A stretch of 64,000 nt of DNA from Eriocheir sinensis (taxonomy: Eukaryota; Arthropoda; Malacostraca; Decapoda; Varunidae): contig NW_026112142.1 of NCBI RefSeq assembly GCF_024679095.1, forward strand, positions 183,501 through 247,500, written 5' to 3'. Under the pieces are notes generated by a model that saw only the letters and a program-made list of their open reading frames with translations, had not been told where the DNA came from and ran no database searches. The translations under genes were made by a program, and so were the position numbers. Shown here piece after piece: positions 1-10,371 of this stretch (position 1 is its first letter; each line of letters starts with the position of its first letter).

Positions 1-155
1 ACCGCCGGTAAAATGAGGATCAAGCCTCCACCTGTGCCCCTGAAACTACACCTCACCCATCGTGAGTATTAGGGGGGATTCTGGGGCTGCCCTGTGTAGG
101 CCACTCGGCCTCTTCCAGTCTCCCTGTGTTTCTATGTTCTTATGTTCTTATGTGA
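1..155 (+). mobile_element. 3' end of a CR1-like LINE (fragment)
   Basis: The stretch ends in a phrase about a neighbour line (GGCCACTCGGCCTC) followed by repeated CTTATGTTCTTATG. The same ending closes the LINE C-terminus at 26835-27030, so this is read as the 3' tail of the same or a sister family. No coding part is left inside the window. Confidence 0.5.
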
Positions 156-427
156 TGAAGTCATTTTCCCCCACAGCTTAGGTTACCAGCAGTGTAAGTT
201 AAAGGTACTAATTTCCTCTTATTTCTCTCTTTACTGTAAAATTTCCCTATCCCTTTCTTCCTTAAAGGTACATGGTGTTCTCTTCTAACTATTTCCTGCC
301 GGCAGGTTGCCGGAGGGAGAGGTGGGTGGGGAGGAGCCTTCATCTATTCTGTCCCGTCCTACCACACGTAGATTACTAGTAGTAGCGGTAGTAAACAGAC
401 ACCCTCGCCATAGACCGATAGGTCTTC
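156..427. other. No recognisable feature
   Basis: Mixed-composition sequence between the LINE tail and the GGGCCCGTATCC motif at 429. Short open frames here have no recognisable domains. Confidence 0.4.
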
Positions 428-445
428 TGGGCCCGTATCCTCGAG

Positions 446-512
446 AGCTATTAACTTTTACTCTTAAGTTACTATCAGAGTTAATAGTTTCAAATTATTA
501 AGAGTAAAAGCT
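446..512. repeat. Subterminal inverted repeat
   Basis: CTTTTACTCTTAA near 449 is repeated inverted as TTAAGAGTAAAAG near 500, just inside the GTATCCTCGA motif. The hairpin is consistent with a MITE or transposon end. Confidence 0.45.
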
Positions 513-879
513 ATCCTCGTCAACTTTGAGTGTAGGTATTAGAAAATCCTGGCTACTATTATCTTCTTCTTCTTCTTCTTTATGGCGGGCTCGTTGCTAA
601 GGACGCCTCCGTGCAAAACGTAAACATCCGACATGAATTAAGTATATATTTCAAAAGAAAAATAAAGAGAAGATGTATAAATGTACAACAGAAACATAAT
701 AAATGGCAAACACAAGAAAATACTGAGTTTTGTGGCAGATAGAAGCAGCCTCAAAGGCTGCTTTTACTCCGTCACTCGTCAATACCCGTATCTCCCCTCC
801 TGCGTCACGACTTGCTCTGCTGAAATTACCGCACCATAACCACGTCATCTGCCCCAATGACCACATCTACGGGCCGGAG

Positions 880-3800
880 AACCAGCGCAGAAAAGGAGTA
901 AGTTTAATTGGTCGCCAGATGAAACGGTCTTCTTACATCAAATTCAAGAAAAAAGACGTATAATCAGAGGGTGTTATGGGAAGAGTATCACCCCTGAGGA
1001 TAAGAAGAGAGCGTGGACTGAAGTGGCAGAAGCTGTAACAAGGTTAGTAATCACATATTCATGGTTCAATTAGCTTACAAACTAACCTAACCTAATCAAT
1101 TGGGTATTTTTGGCATAATAACACAACCACTGACCTTCCAAACAAAACATACCTTTTTATTCTGTATCTGAATAGTTTCATTATGACCATTTCTGCCACA
1201 GCCCCCTCTCCCTCAACAACCTAACATAACTAAACCTATCCATGCCAAACCTGCCCCGTCCTACCGAACACATCCTAACTTAACATGCCAAGTTTGTTGG
1301 GGGGGAAGAGGGGGTTGGTATAGATAGTTAAGGCATATTTGCCCTGTTTTTATTCTTTATTTATTTTTATTTGTTTATTTTTTTTTTTTTATTGGGGGTG
1401 GGGGTGGGTTGGGGGGGGGGATGCTAGGCATGCCAGACTATGGACACTTTTACAAGTACTTTATGTCAAGACTATATGGGAACAGGTAGGTTTCGTGAGA
1501 ATGGTAAAGTAAGATTAAAATAGTATATTTATATCATTGGTCAAACAGATTATGGTGATATAATGTTAGATTGGAATGTACTCAAGATAATGATATTAGG
1601 GTTAACGCTTTTATTTTTCTTGTTACATATTCACATATCCATGATTCAAGTAACTTGCAAACTAACCTAACCTCGTCAAATGGGTATTTTTGTATACAAA
1701 CACAACCACAGAGTTTCCAAACAGGACATACTTTTTCCTACTGCTCCATGTGAATAGCATCATCATGACCATTTCTGCTGCAACCCCCACTCCCTCAACA
1801 ATCTAACATAACTAAACCAACTCCTGCTAAACCTGTCCTACCTAACACGTCCTAACCTAACATGGTAGGTCCCCAAGTTTGTTAGGGTGGAAAGGGGGTT
1901 AGTATAAGAGAGTCAAGTCATATTTACCTGTTATTTTATTTATTCCTTATTTAGATTTTTTTTGGGGGGTGGGTGGGTTGGGCATGCCAGACTCTCAACA
2001 CTTTTACAAATATTTTATGTTAAGACTATATCGGAATAGATAGATTTGATGAGAATGGTAAAGTAAGATTAAAATATTATTTTGATAGCATTGGTCAAAC
2101 AGTTTCTGGTGATATAATGTTAGGTTAGGAGTACTCAAAAGAATGGAATTAAGGTTAATGCTTTGAATTTTTTTGTATAGCTGTATTGTGTAATATCATC
2201 CTACTTAGAGAAAAGCATTTTAGAAAAGTAGGTAATGAAAAGTAGTATTTATGGCCATGTTCATAACAACTAAAAAGTTAATGTCTTATGATGCATGTAA
2301 ATAAAATACTGGTACTGATTTAGCTTTCCATCACAGGATGTATTAAATGTTATTGGAGAAGGTATGTGAATAAATAGCATGCCATAGTGAAACGATTAAG
2401 AAACTTGATTCACATTTATACCCTGACAGTGCCTTCCCTGGGAGTGGACCCCGTACGCAGGATGACTGTGAGAGGCGTTGGTACAACATACAACAAAAAT
2501 CAAAGCCTCGCATTGCCAAGTGCAAGAATGAGCTGCGGCAGACTGGTAATTTTTTTAGTTGTTATGTCTTTAAATGTAAAACTTATATTAGTTAAGTTTT
2601 TTATGTGCTCACAGAATGCAGCTATACTGGCCACAATGCCTTTATTTCAGCTTAAAGTCAATAAGTTCATAGCAGTGAACTGCATATTTGATATAGAATT
2701 TTTTTTAATGTTCATCTGTCAATGACTATCAATCTATCTAAATACCTTGGTTGTCTTCCCCCAGTGAAGGGTTTTAGCCAAGACAGGCACACACTTACTC
2801 ACACACTCACACTCATGTACACCACTCTCTCAGCTGCACAGCCCCTGAGGGAGTAAAAAAGGCCCTCACTGTATGGGGGATTAGCTGCACAGTTCAGACA
2901 GGGAACTTCCACACCAAGGCCTCACAGCATACACTGGTTTACCCCTGCCCCTTCATAACAATGACATTTCCCCCAGCACCTGAGTGCCCCACACGTGTGG
3001 CACCACAGATACGCAGGCGCCTGCCTATATAACTATGACATTAACTGTGGTAGATAAACTGGTGTATGACATCATAGGCTGCTCGTCTCATGTATTTGAA
3101 GGGGTACCAGAGCCATTCAGCATTGACATGATGTGCTAGGGACAGGACAGCAGCAACAGTCAAGCAGCAGTGAAATATTGACTGGCCTGTATGTTTTTGG
3201 CAAAAACTTTTATATTCTTATTAAAACAATTTATTAATCACCCTTAAATTCATATTCTTTGTAGATACACACTTTATCAGTATTGCTAGAGACCATCCCA
3301 GCACATTGTTCATTACTTGTGGAAAAGATACCATTAGCTGCTCCAGCAACAGCCACTGCTTCAATATCTGCTGGCCCTATGACACCAGCCACTGCTTCAT
3401 CATCTGCTGGCCCAATGACACCTGCCACTGCTTCATCATCTGCTGGCCCAATGACACCTGCCACTGCTTCATCATCTGCTGGCCCTATGACACCAGCCAC
3501 TGCTTCATCATCTGCTGGCCCAATGACACCTGCCACTGCTTCATCATCTGCTGGCCCAATGACACCTGCCACTGCTTCATCATCTGCTGGCCCTATGACA
3601 CCAGCCACTGCTTCATCATCTGCTGGCCCAATGACACCAGCCACTGCTTCATCATCTGCTGGCCCAATGACACCAGCCACTGCTTCATCATCTGCTGGCC
3701 CTATGACACCTGCCACTGCTTCATCATCTGCTGGCCCAATGACACCAGCCACTGCTTCATCATCTGCTGGCCCTATGACACCTGCCACTACTTCATCATC

Positions 3801-4509
3801 TGCTGGCCCTATGACACCTGCCACTGCTTCATCATCTGCTGGCCCTATGACACCAGCCACTGCTTCATCATCTGCTGGCCCAATGACACCTGCCACTGCT
3901 TCATCATCTGCTGGCCCTATGACACCAGCCACTGCTTCATCATCTGCTGGCCCAATGACACCTGCCACTGCTTCATCATCTGCTGGCCCTATGACACCTG
4001 CCACTGCTTCATCATCTGCTGGCCCTATGACACCAGCCACTGCTTCATCATCTGCTGGCCCTATGACACCTGCCACTGTTTCATCATCTGCTGGCCCTAT
4101 GACACCAGCCACTGTTTCATCATCTGCTGGCCCAATGACACCAGCCACTGCTTCAATATCTGCTGGCCCTATGACACCAGCCACTGCTTCATCATCTGCT
4201 GGCCCAATGACACCAGCCACTGCTTCATCATCTGCTGGCCCTATGACACCAGCCACTGTTTCATCATCTGCTGGCCCTATGACACCAGCCACTGTTTCAT
4301 CATCTGCTGGCCCTATGACACCAGCCACTGCTTCATCATCTGCTGGCCCAATGACACCTGCCACTGCTTCATCATCTGCTGGCCCTATGACACCAGCCAC
4401 TGCTTCATCATCTGCTGGCCCAATGACACCTGCCACTGCAAGGGATGACAATGAAGCTGCTCCACCAGTCACCACCTACTTCATCGGAGTTAAGAGATGC
4501 CTTTCATAG
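880..4509 (+). CDS. Myb/SANT-like (zeste-type) DNA-binding protein with 12-residue repeat tail, spliced
   Basis: Not named; recognised by domain. Exon 1 (about 880-1042) encodes FNWSPDETVFLHQ then GKSITPEDKKRAWTEVAEAV, and ends AG|GTTAGT. Exon 2 (2388-2545) starts after CATAG, continues in matching phase with ETIKKLDSHLYPDS, then ERRWYNIQQKSKPRIAKCK and ELRQTG, and ends at a GTAATT donor. Together these give the tryptophan-spaced helices of the zeste/MSANTD-type Myb/SANT-like domain, which binds DNA. Exon 3 (from about 3281, after ACTTTATCAG) keeps phase and enters about 30 copies of SSSAGPMTPATA, ending NEAAPPVTT...KRCLS at TAG 4507-4509. The first exon lacks an in-frame ATG after an upstream stop, so an earlier exon is missing from this model. 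Intron 1 holds a 0.55-kb duplication. The gene could be host-derived or the accessory gene of a Harbinger element, given the HARBI1 relic downstream. Confidence 0.55.
1045..2165 (+). repeat. Tandem duplication (~0.55 kb x2) in intron 1
   Basis: Two diverged copies, starting near 1045 and 1620. Both run through TTGCAAACTAACCTAACC-like sequence, a G-rich GGGGGTGGG stretch and TAAGATTAAAATA to GGTGATATAATGTTAG. The copies sit wholly between the proposed exons 1 and 2. Confidence 0.75.
2546..3280 (+). other. Proposed intron 2 of the Myb/SANT-like gene
   Basis: No domain-bearing frame is present. It begins with the GTAATT donor and has two possible acceptors, TTCTTTGTAG at 3264 and ACTTTATCAG at 3280. 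Only the second preserves the reading frame of the repeat tail. Confidence 0.4.
3342..4440 (+). repeat. 36-bp coding minisatellite, about 30 units
   Basis: Tandem 36-bp units read SSSAGPMTPATA on + and an AGVIGPADDEAV-type unit on -. The two most variable sites (CCA/CCT before ATG and CCA/CCT before GCC) are third-codon, synonymous changes in both of those frames. In the remaining open + frame (CFIICWPNDTCH-type) they would be N/Y and C/S changes. Rarer variants are A/V, S/I and A/T. Confidence 0.9.
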
Positions 4510-4736
4510 GGCAGCAGTATAATTTTTTGATGCTGGGGCTGAATATTACTGCCTCAAGGCTATGATTTTGTCACTTTTTTTTTTATTACTGAGGAGGTTA
4601 GGGTGGAAGGGGTGAAAAATAATCTCTGCTGTTTTTCGACAGAAATGGTTAGCAAATTCATTCAAAGCACAAAATTTACCAGAAAAAAAATTGTGTGCCA
4701 TTGTGAGTGGGTTCACTTGAGATTGGGCTCCAATAC

Positions 4737-5024
4737 GCCTCCGTGGTCTAGTGGTCAGCATGCCTGGCTTCTACGCGGGCCCGGGTTCGAATCCCGGCCC
4801 GGGCAGTCGGCGTGCAGCTCACCCAGCTGATCATCCTCACTCTCGGGCTGGTCGATAATTGACTACCTGGGGAAACTGTGGTAACCTGGATGTCACACTG
4901 GCCCTGTGTCCCGGGGTAATGGGCTCCCTCCCACCACAGGCTCAAGGGCCAATGTTACGGAGATGAGCACCGAGGCCACGCGCTGCTACAGCGTATGCCC
5001 CAACTTTACCTTTACCTTTATTGG
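4737..5024 (+). mobile_element. tRNA-derived SINE, family 1, full-length copy
   Basis: The tRNA-like head has an A-box-like TGGTCTAGTGGTCAGCATG and a B box GGTTCGAATCCC. It is followed by the body ACCTGGATGTCACACTGGCC and the tail CCAACTTTACCTTTACC. The same body recurs at 11317-11590, 53702-53894 and 56515-56622. Polymerase III transcription and LINE-driven mobility are known for such elements; nothing here shows activity. Confidence 0.85.
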
Positions 5025-5091
5025 CTCGACTGACAGACATGGCTTTGTATGTCGAAGGTCACTGGTTCAATCCCCACAGCCAGCACTCTCT
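5021..5091 (+). other. tRNA-like sequence
   Basis: A B-box match (TGGTTCAATCCCCA) lies 40-50 bases after GGCTCGACTGACAG, directly after the SINE tail. A cloverleaf is not convincing by eye, so this is called a tRNA-like relic and not a tRNA gene. Confidence 0.25.
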
Positions 5092-5251
5092 AACTTGGAT
5101 TTTTCCGAGTTCCCTAGAGCCTTGATTAATTTATCGGTGTTAAATGAGGAGATTTTCACCGGTACCCAGTCTTGGGTGTTACAAGATACGTTGTTACAAT
5201 CAGGGGCGTCATATGGACTTCAAAAGTGGGAGGGACATTAGGGCAGACATT

Positions 5252-5254
<3 letters not shown>

Positions 5255-5334
<80 letters not shown>
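5255..5334. repeat. (AT)n microsatellite
   Basis: About 80 bases of uninterrupted AT/TA dinucleotides. Confidence 0.97.
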
Positions 5335-5338
<4 letters not shown>

Positions 5339-5501
5339 TTACCATCATTAGCTTATAACACCTTTAGGCACCGATCATATTTGCATTTTATGTAGTCTGT
5401 GATGCAGGCAGGATATTCATTAGCACCTAATTAGACTCATGCTGCTCTCCAGTGCTCTCTGATCCACTCACAATCAAAGATGTAGTATACCTATATGGTA
5501 G

Positions 5502-6116
5502 CATTGAGTAATCTTAGGTCACTTGGTAAAGTGTTCACCTAAGTCCGACCCAAGCTGACAACATAAACCTAAGCGTGTTTGCAAGCTGAGTGCTTAGAAT
5601 ATTGGCATAATAATAAAAGATGCTGAAAACTGGATTCCACTACTTTACTGAATATATGAATAATTATATAATGAATTTGTAATGGAGCCAAGATAAAAAA
5701 AGCTATGTTTTCAGCGGTCATACCATGATCTCATGAAAATAAATAGGTTGACATATATAATTAATTACTACGTAATTTGGTATGATGACCATTGCACGTT
5801 AATACCATAGCTTTGCTAGCATTGAGTAATCTTAGGTCACTTTGTAAAGTGTTCACATAAGTCCGACCCAAGCTGACAACATAAACCTAAGCATGTTTGC
5901 AAGCTGAGTGCTTAATTGCATAATAATAAAAGATGCTGAAAACTAGATTCCACTAATAGAGTAATTATATACTGAGTTTGTAATAGAGCCAAGATAAAAA
6001 AGCTATGTTTTTCAGTGGTCATACCATGATCTCATGAAAATAAATAGGTTGACATATATAATTAATTACTACGTATTTTGTTATGATGACTATTGCACAT
6101 TAATACCATAGCTTTG
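5502..6116 (+). repeat. 315-bp direct tandem duplication
   Basis: Two adjacent copies each start GCATTGAGTAATCTTAGG and end TTAATACCATAGCTTTG. They share GTCCGACCCAAGCTGAC and CATGATCTCATGAAAATA. They differ by scattered substitutions and small indels, mostly in the A/T-rich middle. Confidence 0.9.
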
Positions 6117-6577
6117 AATCCAATGATGAATATCTTCAAGCAAGACACAAATAGCAACAGATTGGTCACCAATTCACTCAGTAAACACAATACTCCAGAA
6201 AAGTATACACTGAATTCACAATAAAGTTGTTTTTCCACTTGGAACTTTGTAAACAGAAACCAAGTAACCTCGTTTTACTTCACTCATAAGTCATGATGTT
6301 CACGATGTGGTCACCTCGACCTTTCGTTCCTCCTCCCACACACTGGCAGACGTCTCTAACAAGCTTTCTTACCACCATTATCTCAATACGAATAACCGGC
6401 AGGAGTAATTTGTTTTCTAACTTGATTTTAAAGCAACAATAATTATAAATCATATTCTAAATGACATTTTAATGAAATTTTCATGTCATCTTTTTCATTT
6501 GCATGTGTGTACCTTTCTGCTACAAATAAAAGTTTTTTTCCCATGTTTTGTTTTCCTTAACTCAAATATTTCACATT
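6117..6577. other. AT-rich sequence, no feature
   Basis: No coding, RNA or repeat structure is visible. It lies just downstream (on the minus strand) of the HARBI1 relic and may hold its decayed C-terminal coding part. Confidence 0.4.
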
Positions 6578-7062
6578 TTAATCAATAACAAAGGCATCAA
6601 ACACTAATTGTATGTTCAAGCTGTTTTTTTTTTTTTCTGTTGACAAACTACGTCGTTTTCCTTTGGTGCCATTATTTTCACATGGGTGCAGTCTATTAAT
6701 CCCACAACACTGGCAAGTTGGTAGAATTCTGTTTGCTTTTCATGGATCTCCACCCTATCAAGGGGAGACTGGATAAACCTCCCGACTACCTACGGGGCAC
6801 TGAGGGCGACCAGAGTTTCCGCAATCACCCTGCTTACACTACTCTGGCTTACCCCAAACTCATCACTTGAACACTGCAGCATTTTTCCTGTAGCCAAGTA
6901 TCTTTAAGTCAAAATCACTTTCAACCCCGGGGTGAGGAAATGCTCCCTTTGAACTGGATCTTGTAGCTCTCTTCTCACCAAATCAGTCACATACTCCATT
7001 CCTGCAAGGTCTAATATGTATGTCTTGACAAGTTCACCATCGTTATACAGTTCCAAAGCGTC
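6578..7062 (-). pseudogene. HARBI1-type PIF/Harbinger transposase relic
   Basis: Read on the minus strand from 7062, one frame gives DALELYNDGELVK, then YVTDLVRRELQDP, LTPGLKVILT, RYLATGKMLQCSSDEFG, VSQSSVSRVIAETLVALSAP, VVGLIDCTHVKIMAPKEND and NSLNIQLVFDAFVID. These match the HARBI1 family order, including the first catalytic Asp (IDCTH) and the second (VFDA). In-frame stops follow LKVILT and ALSAP, and a poly-A run replaces the usual VNRK segment, so this copy cannot make a full protein. The last catalytic acidic residue was not found. The family cuts DNA at Harbinger ends with a Myb-like partner, and such a Myb/SANT gene lies convergently upstream on +. Confidence 0.8.
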
Positions 7063-7129
7063 CTATCAAACTCTAAATTGCGGAGGCGGGCTGGGCGAGG
7101 AAGTCCGGCGGTCATGTTGATATGGGTCT

Positions 7130-7325
7130 GGGTCTGGGATTCACTATTAACTTTACTATTAAGTGTTTAGAAGTCCTCGCCAGCACTCCCAAGTTAATAC
7201 CAAAGTTAATAGTAGGTATTAGGCTAATAGTTGTTGAGGATACACTTTGCGAGTGAAGTTAATACTAAAGTCGAAAGTTAATACCAAGTTTAGTATTAAT
7301 AGTTGTCGAGGATACGGGTCCTGGT
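7130..7325. repeat. AGTTAATAGT-rich terminal region with GAGGATAC repeats
   Basis: GTTGTTGAGGATACAC (about 7231) and GTTGTCGAGGATACGGG (about 7303) are repeated in direct order among TTAATACCAAAGTTAATAG words. The outer motif is the inverted partner of that at 429. Confidence 0.5.
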
Positions 7326-7350
7326 GTATGTTCTTCCTATGTGTTCCTAT

Positions 7351-7460
7351 GTATTCCTCCTCCTCTTCCTCTTCCTCTTCCTCTTCCTCCAGCTCCACCC
7401 CCACCTCCGCCTATTCCTCCTTCTCCTTTTTCTTCTTCTTTTTCTTCCTTCTCCTGATCC
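7351..7460. repeat. Pyrimidine-rich (TCC/TTC)n tract
   Basis: Imperfect TCCTCTTCC and TTCTTC runs, giving low-complexity Ser/Leu/Phe or Glu/Arg frames on the two strands. Confidence 0.85.
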
Positions 7461-7726
7461 TCCACCTCCTCCTCCTAATGAACCACACAGCACACCATTA
7501 ACACTTACCCACATCCGCTGCCTCCACACCCTCACACCTTGTATCACTCACCTGGAAAGACAAATGACAGGTGATTAAAACGTGTTATAACATGTTTTAT
7601 CTCCTTCTAAAGTACGTTATTACGAGAGATGGGAGCACCAATAATAATATACACATAACCATAGACACAATACATAATACATACATGATACATAATCTTA
7701 TAACTATAATTAACCATACACCTGTC

Positions 7727-7728
<2 letters not shown>

Positions 7729-7789
<61 letters not shown>

Positions 7790-7862
7790 CTTTTTCCTTC
7801 CCTCCCTCCTTCCTTCCTTCCTTCCTTCCTTCCTTCCCTCCTTCCTCCTCCTCCTCCTCCTT
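7729..7862. repeat. Compound (GT)n-(TTCC)n-(TCC)n microsatellite
   Basis: GT repeats to 7788, then TTCC repeats, then TCC repeats. The right edge is also the 5' truncation point of the LINE fragment that follows. Confidence 0.95.
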
Positions 7863-7865
7863 CTG

Positions 7866-8262
7866 AACAAGCTCAGCAATGCTGATCACTCCAAACTCTT
7901 CACGCCACAAAGAAACCTGAGGACAAGAAACAACGGAAAAACAATTCAAGCAAAGCGATGCAATACCGACATCAGCAGGAGTTATTTCTCGAATAGAGTT
8001 GTTCGCCACTGGAACAGCCTTCCTGTATAAGTAGTTAGCGCAGAGACAATCAACTCCTTCAAGAAACGCATTGATCGCCACTTTGCTGCATCGGGGGTGA
8101 ACTGAACGTATCCAAGAGTAGGTACACAAGTGCTTTAATCCTTCCCTACAAGCCACTCCTACGGCTAACGGATTGATTAAATCACTGAAAGCAGGCAGCC
8201 TTCAAATGAGCCAACAGGCTTTCTGCTGCCTGCTAGTCCATGTTTCCATGTTTCCTCATTCT
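7866..8262 (+). mobile_element. CR1-like LINE 3' end, family E, 5'-truncated
   Basis: The frame reads KLFTPQRNLRTRNNGKTI, QAKRCNTDISRSYFSNRVV and RHWNSLPV, then after a stop VVSAETINSFKKRIDRHFAA ending SGVN. This is the usual C-terminus of CR1-group reverse transcriptases. It is followed by a 3' UTR with ATGAGCCAACAGGCTTTCTG and a CCATGTTTCCATGTTTCC end. The same sequence lies inverted at 37262-37690. The single in-frame stop after NSLPV marks decay. Confidence 0.75.
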
Positions 8263-8289
8263 TTTCATTTTTCCTTTTCTTTTCTTTTC

Positions 8290-8352
8290 TTCTTCTTCTT
8301 CTTCTTCTTCTTCTTCTTCTTCTTCTTCTTCTTCTTCTTCCTCCTCCTCCTC
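8290..8352. repeat. (TTC)n microsatellite
   Basis: A TTC run ending in TCC repeats, directly after the LINE tail. Confidence 0.95.
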
Positions 8353-8554
8353 CTCTCGTGTGAACTTGTCGAGAGTAAGGTAAGGTGTGTGTCTCCACGT
8401 CGGGAACTTGTTCAGGCTAAGTTCCGCCGCTGTGAACCTGTAAGCTGACTTGTCGGGAGTTATTCTGAACAAGCCGGGTGACAGACTCCGACCCCCCGAC
8501 AAGATGCGAACACGATTAGAACATTTCCCGAACATCACGCGTGCCTGGCTTCTG

Positions 8555-8557
<3 letters not shown>

Positions 8558-8620
<63 letters not shown>
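8558..8620. repeat. (GT)n microsatellite
   Basis: About 63 bases of perfect GT. Confidence 0.97.
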
Positions 8621-8622
<2 letters not shown>

Positions 8623-8663
8623 CATTAACCTGGTTTGGTACACTTTACTACAAAATCCATACA

Positions 8664-10237
8664 CCTTTTTTTTTTTTTACAACAAAGGATACAGCTCAAA
8701 GGCGCACAAAAAAGAAATCAATAATAAAAAAAAGCCCGCTACTCGCTGCTCCCCCCCCAAAAAATCAAGAAGAGGTGGCCGAAAGAGAGGTCAATTTCGG
8801 GAGGAGAGGTGTCCTGATACCCTCCTCTTGAAAGAGATCAAGTCATAGGCAGGAGGAAATACAGATGAAGGAAGATTGTTCCAGAGTTTACCAGCGTGAG
8901 GGATGAAAGAGTGAAGATGCTGGTTAGCTCTTGCATAAGGGGTTTGGACAGTATAGGGATGAGCATGAATAGAAAGTCTTGTGCAGCGGGGCCGCGGGAG
9001 GGGGGGGAGGCATGCAGTTAGCAAGTTCAGAAGAGCATTCAGTGTTGGAATATCGATAGAAGATAGAAAGAGAGGCAACATCGCGGTGGAATTTAAGAGG
9101 TAGAAGACAATCGGTAGAAGGAGGAGAGCTGATGAGACGAAGAGCCTTAGACTCCATTCTGTCCAGAAGAGCTGTGTGAGTGGAGCCCCCCCACACGTGA
9201 GATGCATACTCCATACGAGGGCGGACAAGGCCCCTGTATATGGATAGCAACTGCGCGGGGGAGAAGAACTGGCGTAGACGATACAGAACGCCCAAACTCG
9301 AGGAAGCTGATTTAGTGAGAGAGGAGATATGAAGTTTCCAGTTGAGATTTTGAGTTAGGGATAGACCGAGGATGTTTAGTGTTGAAGAAGTTGGCAGCTG
9401 AGTGTTGTCGAAGAACAGGGGATAGGTGTTTGGAAGATTGTGTCGAGTTGATAGGTGGAGAAATTGAGTTTTTGAGGCATTGAAGGACACAAGGTTCCTT
9501 CTGCCCCAATCGGAAATGATTGCAAGGTCTGGGGTTAAGCGTTCTTCAGCCTCCACTCTGGAGTCGTGTACTTCCTGTTGTGATGGTCTTCTATTGAAAG
9601 AAGTTGAATAATGCAGAGTGGAGTCGTCGGCGTATGAGTGGACAGGACAGTTTGTTATGGAAAGAAGATCATTCATGAATAACAAGAAGAGAGTGGGTGA
9701 TAGGACAGAGCCCTGTGGAACGCCACTGTTGATAGGTTTAGGGAAAGAGCAGTGACCGTCTACCACCGCAGAGATAGAACGGACGGAAAGGAAACTGAAG
9801 ATAAAGGAACAGAGAGAGGGATAGAATCCGAAAGAGGGCAGTTTAGAAAGTAAAGACTGGTGCCAGACTCTATCGAAGGCTTTCGATATGTCTAGCGCAA
9901 CAGAGAAAGTTTCACCGAAACGGCTAAGAGAGGATGACCAAGAGTCAGTTGAGAGAGCAAGAAGATCGCCAGTAGAACGCCCCTTGCGGAATCCATACTG
10001 GCGATCAGATAGAAGGTTAGAAGTGGAAAGGTGCTTTTGAATCTTCCGGTTAAGGATTGATTCAAAAGCTTTAAATAGACAGAAAATTAAAGCTATAGGG
10101 CGGTAGTTTGAGGGATTGGAACGGTCACCCTTCTTAGGCACAGGCTGTACAAAGGCATACTTCCAGCAGGAAGGAAAGGTAGATGTTGATAGGCAGAGAC
10201 GAAAGAGTTTGACCAGGCAGGGTGCTGCCCCTTGAAC

Positions 10238-10238
<1 letters not shown>
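8664..10238 (-). mobile_element. Non-LTR retrotransposon family A, 5'-truncated copy 1
   Basis: The copy carries RT and C-terminus. It ends at a short A run after the 3' UTR phrase AGCAGCGAGTAGCGGGC, shared with the copies at 14526, 24544 and 31900. Its 5' junction (10238) abuts a (CA)n tract. Confidence 0.9.
8791..10238 (-). pseudogene. Reverse transcriptase of family A (partial, jockey-like)
   Basis: The frame runs from the truncation point: NPSNYRPIALIFCLFKAFES (fingers), KGRSTGDLLAL, VALDISKAFDRVWHQSLL (first catalytic Asp), NSGVPQGSVLSPTLFLLF, then SYADDSTLHY with the catalytic YADD. Downstream come LVSFNASKTQFLHLS and the C-terminal PRMEYASHVWGGSTHTALLD, which copies RNA into DNA during target-primed integration. 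The only visible break is a frame change in a C run near 9000 (PPPPP versus PPLPRPRC). After it the expected C-terminus, ending GHLSSRN, is read to 8791. Endonuclease and the RT N-terminus are absent. Confidence 0.88.

Positions 10239-10239
<1 letters not shown>

Positions 10240-10315
<76 letters not shown>
10240..10315. repeat. (CA)n microsatellite
   Basis: About 76 bases of perfect AC, touching the 5' end of family A copy 1. Confidence 0.97.
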
Positions 10316-10316
<1 letters not shown>

Positions 10317-10371
10317 CAGGGTGGCGCCAACTCCACCTCGGCCGCCAGATATCACCGCTAGATGGAGACAC

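Larger units (their letters stand above)
428..7325. mobile_element. Possible degraded PIF/Harbinger DNA transposon
   Basis: The interval carries a Myb/SANT-like gene on + and a HARBI1-type transposase relic on -, pointing at each other, which is the two-gene plan known for PIF/Harbinger elements. Related motifs occur inverted at the outer ends: GGGCCCGTATCCTCGA from 429 and GGACCCGTATCCTCGA on the minus strand from about 7322. Each is followed by AT-rich sequence with repeated AGTTAATAGT-like words. No TWA target duplication can be seen, and a SINE, an AT microsatellite and a 315-bp duplication lie inside. The two motifs could therefore be separate small MITEs rather than ends of one element. 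Confidence 0.4.

Noticed and set aside
161..501. Small overlapping frames at the left edge
   Set aside because: Short, no domain, and in opposite directions over sequence with MITE-like ends.
2337..2361. 25-nt micro-exon with good splice sites (CATCACAG and AAG|GTATGT)
   Set aside because: Adding it after exon 1 creates an immediate in-frame stop (ATG TAT TAA).
3306..4448. Cys/Trp-rich protein (CFIICWPNDTCH repeats)
   Set aside because: In this frame the common unit differences would be N/Y and C/S replacements, while in the Ser/Ala/Pro frame they are silent.
3234..4475. Minus-strand protein of AGVIGPADDE repeats
   Set aside because: It shares the silent-change pattern, but upstream plus-strand Myb/SANT exons join the array in phase. 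It is kept only as a caveat.
4737..4806. Functional tRNA gene
   Set aside because: It is the head of a SINE with the family body attached, and four related copies are present.
7603..8664. Long frames through GT, TTCC and TTC microsatellites
   Set aside because: Poly-Val/Cys, poly-Glu and Thr/His strings are translations of simple repeats. The only real coding remnant is the LINE C-terminus.
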